Source: Flectonema sp. DT1601
Taxonomy: Eukaryota; Euglenozoa; Diplonemea; Diplonemida; Diplonemidae
Length of the DNA stretch: 64,000 nucleotides
Direction of reading: 5' to 3'
NCBI GenBank assembly: GCA_964019425.1
Contig: OZ025789.1
Span: forward strand, 496,001 to 560,000
The notes beneath the pieces are model-generated. The model was not told the origin of the DNA. It searched no databases and saw only the letters and a program-made list of their open reading frames with translations. This document shows positions 1 to 9,528 of the stretch, in pieces (positions within the stretch are counted from its first letter, which is position 1; each line of letters starts with the position of its first letter). A program made the translations under genes and the position numbers.

Positions 1-1133
1 TTCTTGCACTATATAGTTCTCTGTTGCCCAGGCTGCAATTACCCTTTTTCGGTCTTAATTAGTTTTTCCTTAAGGCTAGCCAGCAATTCTCGCAACCAGT
101 TCTGTTTGTTGAGTAGTTGTGTACTACGCAACTGTTATTAGGAATCCATCTCTAGTTTCGTTTGCCTGTTTTTATTTATTTCAGGTTGAGATGCTGGGAT
201 GATGTAAGTTGGTTAACGTGATTATTTTTTTTCTTTTTTCTCCCCCGTTCAAAATACCTTATCCTTATTGATTTTTCTCCCTGCTTTCACTTTCTTTCTA
301 AAGCGCGAGTAGCGAACAAATTTGCTTTAACACTTTACAACGAGGTTTTTTTTTTCTTGTTTTTTTTCTTAAAAAAAAAAAGCAATAAAAAGGCCTCAAT
401 TTCAGCTCTTTGCTCGGTAATCTTTTTTTTTCTTTTTTTGAAAAAGAAAAAAAAAAAAAAAAAAAAAAAAAAAGGTGCAAAAAAAAAAAAAAAATTAAAA
501 AGAGACGAAAAAAAAAAAAGAAAAATCCTTTTATAAGAACAAGACTAGGGAGAGAAGCAGTAACTCTCTCTCGTGTCTTCGTATCCAGCCTACGACGTCG
601 GGCGACGATTCTTAATGACTCTTGTTCCACTTCTATTGTGGGTTGACCTCACGCTTCCTCGATTAAAACTAAAACTTAACTTAGTTCGCATCTCACAGAC
701 GACGGTGACGATTGAGAAGAAAAATGGAAAATTATATTATTTTTTTATATTTATTTTTTTTTAAACTTAAAACGGAAAAAAAAAGACAAAAAAAAAAAAA
801 TAAATAAAATAAAAAAATAAATTAAGTGAATGAAAAAGCAACAACAACAACAAAAAAAAAAAAAAAAAAATAAAAAAAACACACAAGAAATGTTTTAATA
901 TTAAGTGTTTTGGTTTGGTTTGTTTTTTATTATTTTTCTCACTCTCAGCAGCAGGAGTTCCACTCTCCCCGAACTTGTTTCACCTTGGCTTAGTATTCCT
1001 CACAGGCACAGCTGTTGTGACAAATAGCAAGAAAGACTCTCACGTTAGTATTATTATTATTTTTCCCACTGATCAACCGATACAATTATAGTGTCATTTC
1101 AATTCACTTAAAACAGAGTCTGGCCTGATGTAA
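1..1133. other. Intergenic / leader region with A and T homopolymers
   Basis: No gene is supported here. Open frames in 298-764 are low-complexity Phe/Lys runs produced by A and T tracts. The stretch 430-520 is almost pure A broken by single G, C or T. A plausible acceptor AG ends at 1116, just before the first gene. Confidence 0.7.
1128..1133 (+). promoter_or_regulatory. Minimal uORF (ATG-TAA) abutting the main start codon
   Basis: ATG TAA lies immediately before and in frame with the ATG at 1134, giving ATG-TAA-ATG. It is inside the expected 5' leader, 12 nt after the candidate acceptor AG at 1116. AUG-stop elements are known to stall ribosomes, for example AUGUAA in the Arabidopsis NIP5;1 leader. 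Function here is inferred. Confidence 0.5.
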
Positions 1134-3446
1134 ATGTTGCACACCAACACTAGTAGAAGGAACCTCAAATCTGAGGGTGATGAAACGGAGTGGCCGTCTC
1201 TATATTTAACGGCGAAGAAAATCGCCTCAGCAAGTCTCCCGGAGATTCGAATGCATAAACACTATTCACATGGACACGGTGAAATCAAGAGAACTGCTTT
1301 ATACGTGGTTGCAGTTCTTGTGATCGTCGTCTTGTACAACAGAACAGTACTGCGACCAACTGGAAAGGAAACACAAGTTAAAATAATTCGACAGGACACT
1401 ATCTATGAACACATCCCTCAAATAACTGAGGAATCATTCCCTGTAAGATCTCAGGGGAATCCTCGAAAGTCTGGAAAAAAAAACATCGACATAGACCGAC
1501 AATACAGTATTACACCTGTAAGACTACGGATGTGTTTAAATAACGATGCCGTGCTTGAGACGAATGTCACTGTGTGGTCAATGCCCAATCCGAAAGACAG
1601 TGGCAGCATCGATTCACTCGAGTTATTAATAAAAAGAGCAAAACAATTCTCAGACATTCCATTCTCAGCTTTCCTTATAGAACTCATTGAAGATGCGCTA
1701 AGCATAGATCACAAGCTCAGATTACAAAGCTCCGGATGGACTTTTTGTACCGTGAGAAGAATAGGATCTCCACGAGAGCAGTTCAACTTGGTTCAGCTTT
1801 GGAATGTTCCAGCTGAGACAGTCATTTACATAACTCCAAATGTTCATATTTCAGGGAGTATCTCTTCTTTACTCACTACTATTGTACCAGAAAAATCGAA
1901 TATTGGTGCGACAATGGACTATGATGAATCGTCGTCGTCTTGGCGTAGTGGATTCAGTACGGGTGTTTTTGTCATTCATCCGAGTCAACGAGATTATGGA
2001 AAATTAAAATCTATGTTAAAATCTACGAAAATACAACACAAAAAGGGTGAAGGATTCTCAACGTTGGTTAATATGTTGTGGGTAGCGAGTTGGTATGAAA
2101 TTGGTTTTCACTATGCCGCGAATACGGCACTTTTTAGAATTGAGCCTTTGTTTTGGAAAAGTCGAGCCTATGATTTTCGTATCATCCACTACACAGTAGA
2201 ACTACCGTGGCAAGCAGAACTGTCAACAGAACCTAATAATTGGTGGAAAGAAGAGTTAGACAGCAATAACTTTGAATCATCACTTTATAGAAAACTATGG
2301 ATGAATATGAAAGATGACGTTATCGGTACAGATACTGCTTTACCATTACAATATTTACCAGATACAACACCAGATCCGCTACCTCGTGACAATCATAAAG
2401 TAGCTTCAATTCCTTCAACACAGGATCAACAAACCCTTCGGATCTACACAGAAGATAGAAGGCCTGTTAGGATTAAACGTCGAATTATGGATATTCACAA
2501 TGATGTTTTCCCTGACGATGCTCCCTTTGAAAAGCAATGGGTAATCACTTTAGGTATTCCTTCCATTGATACTGTCAAGGGTCAAATATTAAGGACGTTG
2601 CAAAGGCAATCATGTTTTGCTTATGAAACTGTTTGGGGATACAAGAAAAATAATGATGCGAAAATGGTAGTGAAATACCTATTGGCGTATCATCCAGAAA
2701 ATAATTATACTATCAGCGAGAGGCTTATCACGGAAGCAAAGTCTACAAAAGATATTGTTTTTTTTGATTTGAGGGAGGGTCGACCGGCAGCTCCCGGAGA
2801 ACAACTTTTCGAAAGAAAAGCGTTACCAGTCTTGGTGGGAATGAGTAGAAAGATTTATGCGTGGTTTGCATATGTTGCTGATAGGTTTAAAACAGATTAC
2901 GCAATCAAGGGTGACGATGATGCTTTTTTTAGAGTAAATCTCTTGATTAATGAGTTGTCTTCGTATAGATTTCCAAAAGTTTATTTTGGAAGAGGACTTA
3001 TCTATTCAAAATTAAAAGGTTCTTTTCGAACTGACGGTCCACTCGTTGCTTTAAGCTACGATCTGGTCGACTGGATTAGAGATTCAAAAATAGCAGAAGA
3101 ATATACTGACTTTGCGTTTGAAGACGTCCTTCCAACGATTTGGATGTGGGAAGCAAATTTAAGAGCGAATAACATCAGCGATTGTAGAGTTCAGCAATTT
3201 AATCAAGACATTCGAAACTATAATTACAATGGAAGTATGCTCATTCACGGATTTAAGAGTAATCGACCTGAACAGTTTTTTGAATATCGAAGAAGGTACC
3301 CTGATAATCATGTTAAACCACTTAAAATTCAAGCCCAGCTTAGACTCGTAGATGGTGAATTTGTTCAGTTCAATGAGAGAGACAGATGTCCACAAGAAAT
3401 GATCGACCGACTGCTTATGAGAAACAACGACTCTGATGTTGACTAA
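1134..3446 (+). CDS. Type II membrane glycosyltransferase: degenerate GT8-like domain fused to GT31 (beta-1,3-glycosyltransferase-like)
   Basis: 770-aa single-exon protein. A basic cytosolic tail is followed by one TM helix near residues 54-69 (YVVAVLVIVVLY), as in Golgi type II enzymes. Residues about 140-410 resemble GT8 (glycogenin-like): a region around 225-245 (ETVIYITPN), FSTGVFVIHPS where GT8 has FNSG, and a late IIHYTVELPW like the family HxxxKPW. The usual DxD is replaced by TPN, so this half may not bind metal. Residues about 467-725 match GT31: KTDYAIKGDDDAFFR carries the DDD metal motif near 592, and FEDVLPTIW corresponds to the catalytic EDV segment. The two-domain layout recalls LARGE-type bifunctional enzymes, though families differ. 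It probably acts on secretory glycoproteins or glycolipids; donor and acceptor cannot be read. The start is the first ATG after the acceptor AG at 1116 apart from the ATG-TAA element. Confidence 0.8.
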   Translation: MLHTNTSRRNLKSEGDETEWPSLYLTAKKIASASLPEIRMHKHYSHGHGEIKRTALYVVAVLVIVVLYNRTVLRPTGKETQVKIIRQDTIYEHIPQITEESFPVRSQGNPRKSGKKNIDIDRQYSITPVRLRMCLNNDAVLETNVTVWSMPNPKDSGSIDSLELLIKRAKQFSDIPFSAFLIELIEDALSIDHKLRLQSSGWTFCTVRRIGSPREQFNLVQLWNVPAETVIYITPNVHISGSISSLLTTIVPEKSNIGATMDYDESSSSWRSGFSTGVFVIHPSQRDYGKLKSMLKSTKIQHKKGEGFSTLVNMLWVASWYEIGFHYAANTALFRIEPLFWKSRAYDFRIIHYTVELPWQAELSTEPNNWWKEELDSNNFESSLYRKLWMNMKDDVIGTDTALPLQYLPDTTPDPLPRDNHKVASIPSTQDQQTLRIYTEDRRPVRIKRRIMDIHNDVFPDDAPFEKQWVITLGIPSIDTVKGQILRTLQRQSCFAYETVWGYKKNNDAKMVVKYLLAYHPENNYTISERLITEAKSTKDIVFFDLREGRPAAPGEQLFERKALPVLVGMSRKIYAWFAYVADRFKTDYAIKGDDDAFFRVNLLINELSSYRFPKVYFGRGLIYSKLKGSFRTDGPLVALSYDLVDWIRDSKIAEEYTDFAFEDVLPTIWMWEANLRANNISDCRVQQFNQDIRNYNYNGSMLIHGFKSNRPEQFFEYRRRYPDNHVKPLKIQAQLRLVDGEFVQFNERDRCPQEMIDRLLMRNNDSDVD

Positions 3447-4717
3447 TCGGGTTTACGAATTTCTTTTTACACTTTAATTACACACCTACATGTTAGTATC
3501 CTTTTTTTTTTTTTTTTTTTTTTGCTTCTGCAACGTGCCTAGTTTTCTTATTGATTATCTTTTTTGTACTTTCACTACTCTCCCTTTTTGTTTCTATGTC
3601 TATATCGAAGATGAGAGGAAATGGATAACTCTCCGAACCTGATAGTTACTTTAAGAGGTTACGTTAAGAATTACTATGTGTTGTTGTCGATTCCGATCAA
3701 TTGAAATATTATTGACCTGAGATAGCTTTTTTTTTTTTTTTTTTTAAAAATAAACCCGAATTATTAACATTTTCCGAATACATCCGTCTTGGTTGTGACT
3801 TTTATCGAATGCTTTGTAATCTCCTTTTTTTTTATTTTTATTTTTTTTTTAGAGAAACACTTTGGGAGTTCAGATCAGAGTTCATCACTGAAAACAGCAA
3901 ATCCAAAAATTAAAAAAAAAAAAAAAAAAAGGAGAGGGAAAAGCAGAAATTAAAGAAAGGGGAAAAAAAAAAAAAAAAAATTCTCTAAAATCCAAGGTGG
4001 TGTCTAAAACTATTATTTTTTCTTTTCTTTTCTTATTAAAGTCGTTCCTTGAAAAACATAAAATAATTGCAATCCAGTTGTAGAAATTCGTTTCATGAGT
4101 ATCCACATCTGAAAATTATTTCCCCTCTATTTCAGGATACTCTAACAGCATAACTGATGGTACAGAAATTTTTTATTTTCTCTTTTTTCTAAAGGTAATT
4201 TTCTTTGATTAACAACTACAAATATTATTCAGTTAAGTACTTTTGATATTAATTTTGTTTTTAATACCCTAAAGTTGTTACTGTTTTTACATTGTCAAAG
4301 TTTCACCCCCTCTATTTCAGGATACTCTATTACCGAACAAGATCAAAGGCTCAATTATATTTCTTTTCTTCTTCCTCCAGCTGATCCACAAGACCAGTAT
4401 TGTTTAGGTAAAAAGGAATGTTTGGATAAAAACAAACAGAAACTATCAAAATATTTTTGCATTACAAGGGTAATTCTTTTTCTTTTTAACAGTTATCGGT
4501 GGAAGGGAAACTTTAGTTTCATTTCAACAAAATTAGAACTGCGAATGACTTAATCACAAGGGTAGTGAGTGATGAGGTTACCGTCATTTGAAACTCGTAG
4601 TTCTAGTGACTGGCTAGTAGACATTGCGTCTTCTGTCGGCACCACTCCTTTAGTAGAAGTGAAACTTCAGCAATTTTAATGATCTCTTCTTTCAGTAGAT
4701 TACTAAGAAAAAAAACA
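3447..4717. other. Intergenic region with T/A tracts and duplicated fragments
   Basis: No gene is supported. The first 600 bases are T and A runs. From about 4120 there are duplicated pieces: a 23-bp block at 4122-4144 recurs at 4307-4329, and 4329-4363 recurs exactly at 6539-6573. The acceptor of the next gene, cttctttcag, ends at 4695. Confidence 0.7.
4122..4363 (+). repeat. Duplicated leader fragments shared with the region upstream of the 6641 gene
   Basis: cccctctatttcaggatact at 4122 recurs at 4307 inside an identical 23-bp block. The 35-bp block 4329-4363 is identical to 6539-6573. A looser match (attgtcaaagtttcac) lies at about 4292 and 6603. Together these suggest an old duplication of a leader/intergenic segment, later rearranged. 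Confidence 0.75.
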
Positions 4718-5857
4718 ATGCAAGTTTTTGTGACGTGTCCGGATTTTGGACTCCCTGCGGTGTCAGTGACGGTTGGTGCTGATTCCGTTGTGAGCGACGT
4801 GTTGACGGCGGCGGCTGAGGAGTGGGACATCGATCCGGAGGAATTTGAACTGTCGTTTGCTGGTGACCCCCTTTTCGAAACGGAGCGGTTAGCAGATCGT
4901 GGAGTGGGGACAAACAGCGAGGTGGAAATGTGGAGGAAGCAATTTCGGATATTCGGTAAATGCTGGTTTGTTAATGATATAAAAAGAGAGAAGCTGCTTC
5001 TTTGGATGAGAGACCACATTACGGAGAATTTATATCTGGACACCACCTCATTCTCGGAGGATGGTCGTCTCGTTGTTGACCGTCTTTTGCTTCCTTCAGA
5101 AGCCAAACGGATTTCCTTCCGCCATTCAAATTCCAACAGCATGGTCATCTCACAGGTTACTTCTATTGGAGACGATTTCTTGTACAGGTGCTCACAAATC
5201 ACTTCCCTTGACTTTTCAGGTCTCAGTGGTGTTACGAGTATTGGAAATAGTTTCTTGTATGATTGTTCAAGCATCACTTCCCTTGACTTTTCAGGTCTCG
5301 GTGGTGTTACGAGTATTGGAAATGATTTCTTGTATGATTGTTCAAGCATCACTTCCCTTGACTTTTCAGGTCTCTGTAGTGTTACGAGTACTGGAAATAG
5401 TTTCTTGTTTAATTGTTCAAGCATCACTTCCCTTGACTTTTCAGGTCTCAGTGGTGTTACGAGTATTGGAAATTATTTCTTGTATGATTGTTCAAGCATC
5501 ACTTCTGTTGACCTTTCATGTTTTAGTGGTGTCACTAGTATTGGAGATAACTTTTTGTCTGAGTGCTCACAAATCACTTCCCTTGACTTTTCAGGTCTCA
5601 GTGGTGTTACGAGTATTGGAGATAATTTCTTGTTTAATTGTTCAAGCATCACTTCCCTTGATCTATCAGGTTTTGGTAATGTGAATGAAATTGGTAGTCT
5701 CTTCCTCCATTGCGATAGTGACTTCGCAAGTAAGTGCAACCTGGAATCTGTTCAGCTGCCTCAAAATAATGACGCTCTTCTTGAACTTCTCTCTGTAGAA
5801 ACCGTGAATAAGTTTTTAAAGATTAGAAGAACGCCTGAACAGCAAACAGAAAAATGA
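4718..5857 (+). CDS. Ubiquitin-like domain fused to BspA-type leucine-rich repeats
   Basis: 379 aa from the ATG at 4718. I chose it over the in-frame ATG at 4679 because a strong acceptor (cttctttcag, ending 4695) lies between them, and because residue 1 then starts a beta-grasp domain resembling ubiquitin (MQVFVT, DPEEFELSFAGDPL) at residues 1-75. A linker follows. From about residue 145 there are 7-8 repeats of about 24 aa of the form TSLDFSGLSGVTSIGN plus FLYDCSSI, the BspA/LRR_5 pattern. The underlying 72-bp units (about 5153-5690) are nearly identical, so expansion is recent or homogenised. There is no signal peptide or TM, so the protein is probably cytosolic. Comparable LRR proteins occur in kinetoplastids and other protists. 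Binding partner is unknown. Confidence 0.8.
   Translation: MQVFVTCPDFGLPAVSVTVGADSVVSDVLTAAAEEWDIDPEEFELSFAGDPLFETERLADRGVGTNSEVEMWRKQFRIFGKCWFVNDIKREKLLLWMRDHITENLYLDTTSFSEDGRLVVDRLLLPSEAKRISFRHSNSNSMVISQVTSIGDDFLYRCSQITSLDFSGLSGVTSIGNSFLYDCSSITSLDFSGLGGVTSIGNDFLYDCSSITSLDFSGLCSVTSTGNSFLFNCSSITSLDFSGLSGVTSIGNYFLYDCSSITSVDLSCFSGVTSIGDNFLSECSQITSLDFSGLSGVTSIGDNFLFNCSSITSLDLSGFGNVNEIGSLFLHCDSDFASKCNLESVQLPQNNDALLELLSVETVNKFLKIRRTPEQQTEK
5153..5690 (+). repeat. 72-bp coding tandem repeat (LRR units)
   Basis: Seven to eight units differ by only a few bases. Each encodes one 24-aa LRR. Such similarity makes the array prone to unequal exchange. A diverged, inverted fragment of a unit sits outside the gene at 6319-6370. 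Confidence 0.9.
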
Positions 5858-6318
5858 TTTTATAGTTTTATATTTCAGAATTCTTTGTGTAGTTTAAGTT
5901 AAAGCCAATTCCCTATTTTTTCGTTCTCCTTTTAACAATCATCAGTGGAAGAGTGAAGTAATGAACACGGTAAGATACTTGTGTCCCTTCTATTTCAATC
6001 CGTGTCGCTTTATTTCCTGTCGCTTTATTTTGACCTTCCTGCGCCAATCCCCTTTCCCTTTACGTCCTGTATCATCCCCGTATTTATTTGCCCTTTCTTT
6101 CCTCGTCTTCCTCGGCACAATTTCTTTCAATAGCAAAGAGAGTTTGCAAAGCCTATCCACAAAAGTCAAGAACAAATAACGTGTCAATTTATTTTGTTGT
6201 TTTTTGTTGAAGGGATGAACGTCAAAATTTCTGGAGAAGCTGACGGAATAACACCACAACCGTGAGAACTCTCATTTTTCCCCTCAAATTGTCAACTGCA
6301 AGTTGATTGAACGACAAA

Positions 6319-6370
6319 GGTCAAGAGAAGTGGTTTGTGAACACTTGGACAAAAGATTATTTCAAATAGG
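6319..6370 (-). repeat. Inverted, diverged fragment of an LRR unit
   Basis: Read on the minus strand this resembles one 72-bp LRR unit of the gene at 4718. On the + strand, gaagtggtttgtgaacactt parallels the reverse complement of about 5150-5215 (gaagtgatttgtgagcacct). It ends exactly where a copy of the pectinacetylesterase gene begins. Confidence 0.65.
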
Positions 6371-6419
6371 AACTTCTATCTCTCTGTTGATATTCGGAGC
6401 TCTGTTACTGGTGATTAAC
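6369..6419 (+). repeat. 51-bp partial copy of the pectinacetylesterase-like gene
   Basis: Identical to 6686-6736 except for one base (tattcgg versus tatgcgg). It corresponds to residues 16-32 of the downstream protein, its first TM helix. The copied frame continues for about 10 codons and stops. It is a partial duplication, not a functional gene. Confidence 0.9.
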
Positions 6420-6633
6420 TTCGAGAGAGCAAAACAATTTTGTGTGTGTTCGTAAAGGGGTTTTCTGATTTCTGACTAACAACGCCAAGCCCTATGCAAA
6501 AGTGATTCTCTAACCCTATATTACCTCACCCCTCAGGAATTACCGAACAAGATCAAAGGCTCAATTATATTTCCTGTCAAGTACTTGATGCTAATGTTTT
6601 ATATTGTCAAAGTTTCACTCCCAACAGACACGC

Positions 6634-6735
6634 ATGAGTAATGTTGTTATACATAAAAAAGTATCCCATTCCCGCAGCTCTCTTTGGAACTTCTATCTCT
6701 CTGTTGATATGCGGAGCTCTGTTACTGGTGATTAA
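6634..6735 (+). promoter_or_regulatory. Overlapping uORF at the start of the 6641 gene
   Basis: The first ATG after the candidate acceptor AG (6627) is at 6634, out of frame with the main ATG at 6641. It reads 33 codons to a stop at 6733-6735. If the acceptor is right, translation of the main frame needs leaky scanning past this ATG. Confidence 0.45.
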
Positions 6736-8167
6736 CAACGTCGTTGAGAAACCTGGAAATCTAAAATTGAAAGCTTTATCAAAAAATGCAACAGCAAACG
6801 GTGCTGTTTGCCTAGACGGAACTACACCGGGATACTACTACAGAGAGAAGCTTGACAAGGATGTATGGCACATTCATTTTCAAGGTGGTGGATGGTGCTA
6901 TAACGAGGAACATTGTTATCAGAGGTCATTTACCGATTTAGGGTCCTCAAAAAACTGGATTCCAAGAGCCAAGGGAGAAGGAATTTTAGACGAGGATTGC
7001 GAACACAATCCGGTTCTGTGTGATATTGGTTTAATTTTTCTTCCTTACTGTGACGGTACATCCTGGTCAGGCAATCAAAGCGACCCAATCACTCATAATG
7101 ATAAAAAACTCTTTTTTAGAGGAGAAAAAATTCTAACAGAGACTTTAAAAGAGCTGCTTACATTGGGTCTGACAAGTGCCAAAATGATAATAATTTCTGG
7201 TAACAGTGCTGGTGGAACAGGTGCGGAATTACACGCAAATCGACTTAACGATTTTTTCCACGAAAACATACCTGAATTGAAAAAAATACTTGTCATATCA
7301 TCATCTGGTTGGTTTGCTAATTTACCGAATTCTGACGGAAAACAAATAATTGCTGATCAGTATAAGAATTTGTACCACATGGCAAACTCTTATATATATC
7401 CCGGTGCCTGCACCATGACTGGTGAAGAGCAGTGGAAGTGTTTATTCCCTCAGTACTTATATCCAAATATAAATCCTTCTTACTTTCTTGTAGAGTCAAA
7501 AATAGACGCTTGGTCAGTCCAATGTATCCTCGCTGCCGATCAGACGGGATGTGCTCGGACATCACTGGGACAATGTTCTAGGGAGTTGTGGACTTGTACG
7601 AATGAACAAATTACAAAATTAAATAATTTCGGAAAAGATGTTGAAGAAACCATCACATCAAGTCATCGGATGTTCACCAGACCGGGTAATGGTGTTTTTC
7701 TTCACACTTGTGAAACTCATGGATTATTAGCACGTGACTACCTGAGTGTCATCTCTATAGGAGGTATTACTATGGATCAAGCTGTAGTAAATTGGATAAA
7801 TAGTAATTGGAATGAAGTGTCTCCTGCGCAGAACACTGTCGATACTTGTGAATGGAACAATCAAACTACACCTCGTTATTGCAACCCATCATGCGGTCTT
7901 GACCATATCGTGAAGGATACGACTGTTGGCCATTATATTAGTTCGTTTTTTAGAAGATTCCCTCTGCTTGCATCGAGTGCTGTTTTAGCATCACTTAGTT
8001 TGATTATTTGCGTGTTTACGATAGCGAGGTTGTGTTGTTTTCCGAAGGGAAAAAAATCTGTTTTATTACAACTTAACAATGACAGCATGAAGGATTGTAA
8101 TTCTGTTGATGAAGATGATGATTCAATAGATGAAAACACTGATGAGACTGACCGGATTGTTGTTTAA
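6641..8167 (+). CDS. Pectinacetylesterase / Notum-family hydrolase, membrane-anchored at both ends
   Basis: 508 aa, single exon. The family is recognisable from DVWHIHFQGGGWCY (oxyanion region), LPYCDGTSWSG, and the nucleophile motif IISGNSAGGTGAE with the catalytic Ser near residue 188. LHTCETHG near residue 358 supplies the likely catalytic His. Paired Cys are abundant, as in secreted members. Unlike plant pectinacetylesterases and animal Notum, the protein has an N-terminal TM (about 12-33, PAALFGTSISLLICGALLLV) and a second TM near 443-468 followed by an acidic tail. Family members remove O-acetyl groups from polysaccharides or, in Notum, palmitoleate from Wnt; the substrate here is unknown. 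The fold is probably on the lumenal or extracellular side. Confidence 0.85.
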   Translation: MLLYIKKYPIPAALFGTSISLLICGALLLVINNVVEKPGNLKLKALSKNATANGAVCLDGTTPGYYYREKLDKDVWHIHFQGGGWCYNEEHCYQRSFTDLGSSKNWIPRAKGEGILDEDCEHNPVLCDIGLIFLPYCDGTSWSGNQSDPITHNDKKLFFRGEKILTETLKELLTLGLTSAKMIIISGNSAGGTGAELHANRLNDFFHENIPELKKILVISSSGWFANLPNSDGKQIIADQYKNLYHMANSYIYPGACTMTGEEQWKCLFPQYLYPNINPSYFLVESKIDAWSVQCILAADQTGCARTSLGQCSRELWTCTNEQITKLNNFGKDVEETITSSHRMFTRPGNGVFLHTCETHGLLARDYLSVISIGGITMDQAVVNWINSNWNEVSPAQNTVDTCEWNNQTTPRYCNPSCGLDHIVKDTTVGHYISSFFRRFPLLASSAVLASLSLIICVFTIARLCCFPKGKKSVLLQLNNDSMKDCNSVDEDDDSIDENTDETDRIVV

Positions 8168-9528
8168 TGAATCTATTTTTGAAGCTTCCTCGAACTCACT
8201 TACATTATTGTTTTTTAATTATGCTGATCGACTCTAAAATATTCATGTTGTGTACCTTGTGCAAACTTAACAGTCGGGTGGTAGTAGTAAACTTTATTTG
8301 ACTTCTTTCTGTCTTCCAGTCAAAAAAGGTTTTTATGCAGTATCAAATTACTCCCTTCTCTAACTATTCAGAAAATGCATAATGTTTATCTATTTTTCCC
8401 TGCGCGCCGGTAATACTGTCTGCGATCAGCAAAAAAAAACATAAAGGCTTTTATCTGAATGGGTTTTTTTTTTTTTTTCTTTGTTATGTGTGTGTCATTA
8501 TAATGACGATTACCTCACTTTTACTACGGAATGCATATCTCTAGAGCTGGCTTGGTATTTAAATAAATAAAAAAAATCATAGTAGGAACAAAAAGTCTAG
8601 TTCTCTTTTGTAATAAGTATAGTTCTGTTGATTTTTCTATAATTTTTTTTTTTTTTTTTTGAATTTTTTTTTGCTTCAAAATTATCGTAGTGCGTGTTTT
8701 TTTTTTAAAAAAAAAAAGTTAGAGCTACGGATCTCTGTATGACTAATTGTTTGGGATGTATTTTTTCGACCAAATCTAAGAAATCAGTTCTTTTGAAATA
8801 GACCAATTCATAAATCCGATTTATTAATTAACTGGGATGAAGTCCCTTAGAACTTACTGATGAAGGCCTAAAAGGGATGAGTAGTGTAGCTATACCTTCG
8901 ATGTTGAGAAATTGAAGAAAATGAATATTTTTCGTTTACTTTCATGTTTCTTTATTTTGAGTTTGATCTTTATGTTATTATATTCTTATTTAAATTCCTT
9001 GCGTTCAATAGAATGTTTTCGGTTCCGACTGACACAGCAATTTACTATGCTACTGAACTTTCCGCTTCCGCTTCCCCTTTTTTTTTTTTTTTTTTTTTTG
9101 TACTGACGTAGTCGGAGAAGAAACTATTCAGATTGAAAGCCGATATTTCTTATGGTCATCATGATTTATTTTCCCCATGCGACAGGATTTTGTCTGCGTT
9201 CAATGAAATATAAGGCTAAACTGAGTGGTTTTTTTTTTTTTTTTTTTTGCACTTTTCATACTTTGTGGAGGAGAATTCCAAAATAAAGCGGAAATAAAGG
9301 TGCTTTAAACACTGTGTCCGTGTGGAAAAAAAAAAAAAAAAAAAAAAAGGAAAAGCAGACCTATTTTGTTGGAACGTTTGTGGCTAATTTAATGAATCTA
9401 TTTTTTTTTTTTACAGGAGCGAGACGAGATGAAGTAATCGATTTGTCAGTTGTTATGGTCTCTCTCCCTTGTTTAGTTTTTTTAAAACGTTTATTAAATA
9501 CCATTCACAATAAGGTGCTAACGACTGA
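8168..9528. other. Intergenic region with T tracts and dispersed repeat A
   Basis: No gene is supported. T runs occur near 8465, 8645, 9079 and 9230, and an A run near 9326. Repeat A is at 9100-9228. A strong acceptor (twelve T then acag) ends at 9416. Confidence 0.7.
9100..9228 (+). repeat. Dispersed repeat A, copy 1
   Basis: About 129 bp beginning gtactgacgtagtcggagaa, bounded by long T runs on both sides. It is closely similar to 47377-47500 in the same orientation and partly to 38067-38143 in the opposite orientation. It has no significant open frame. Confidence 0.85.

Larger units (their letters stand above)
5858..6640. other. Intergenic mosaic of duplicated pieces
   Basis: No intact gene. 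It holds an inverted LRR fragment (6319-6370), a 51-bp copy of the next gene's first-TM coding sequence (6369-6419) and a 35-bp leader duplicate (6539-6573). The likely acceptor for the next gene, ctcccaacag, ends at 6627. Confidence 0.75.

Noticed and set aside
410-764. Lys-rich and Phe-rich frames near the left edge
   Set aside because: Produced by homopolymer A and T tracts only.
4275-4553. 92-codon + frame upstream of the LRR gene
   Set aside because: Built largely from the leader fragments duplicated at 6539-6630; no domain; lies before the acceptor of the next gene.
4679-4717. Upstream in-frame ATG as start of the LRR protein
   Set aside because: A strong acceptor sits inside these 13 codons, and the ubiquitin-like domain begins exactly at the second ATG.
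4603-5427. 274-codon minus-strand frame with repeats
   Set aside because: Antisense of the LRR units; repeats in one strand force repeats in the other.
9100-9228. Spliceosomal snRNA or SL RNA gene as explanation of repeat A
   Set aside because: No similarity to U1-U6 core motifs and no SL-like end; the inverted, partial third copy fits a dispersed repeat better.
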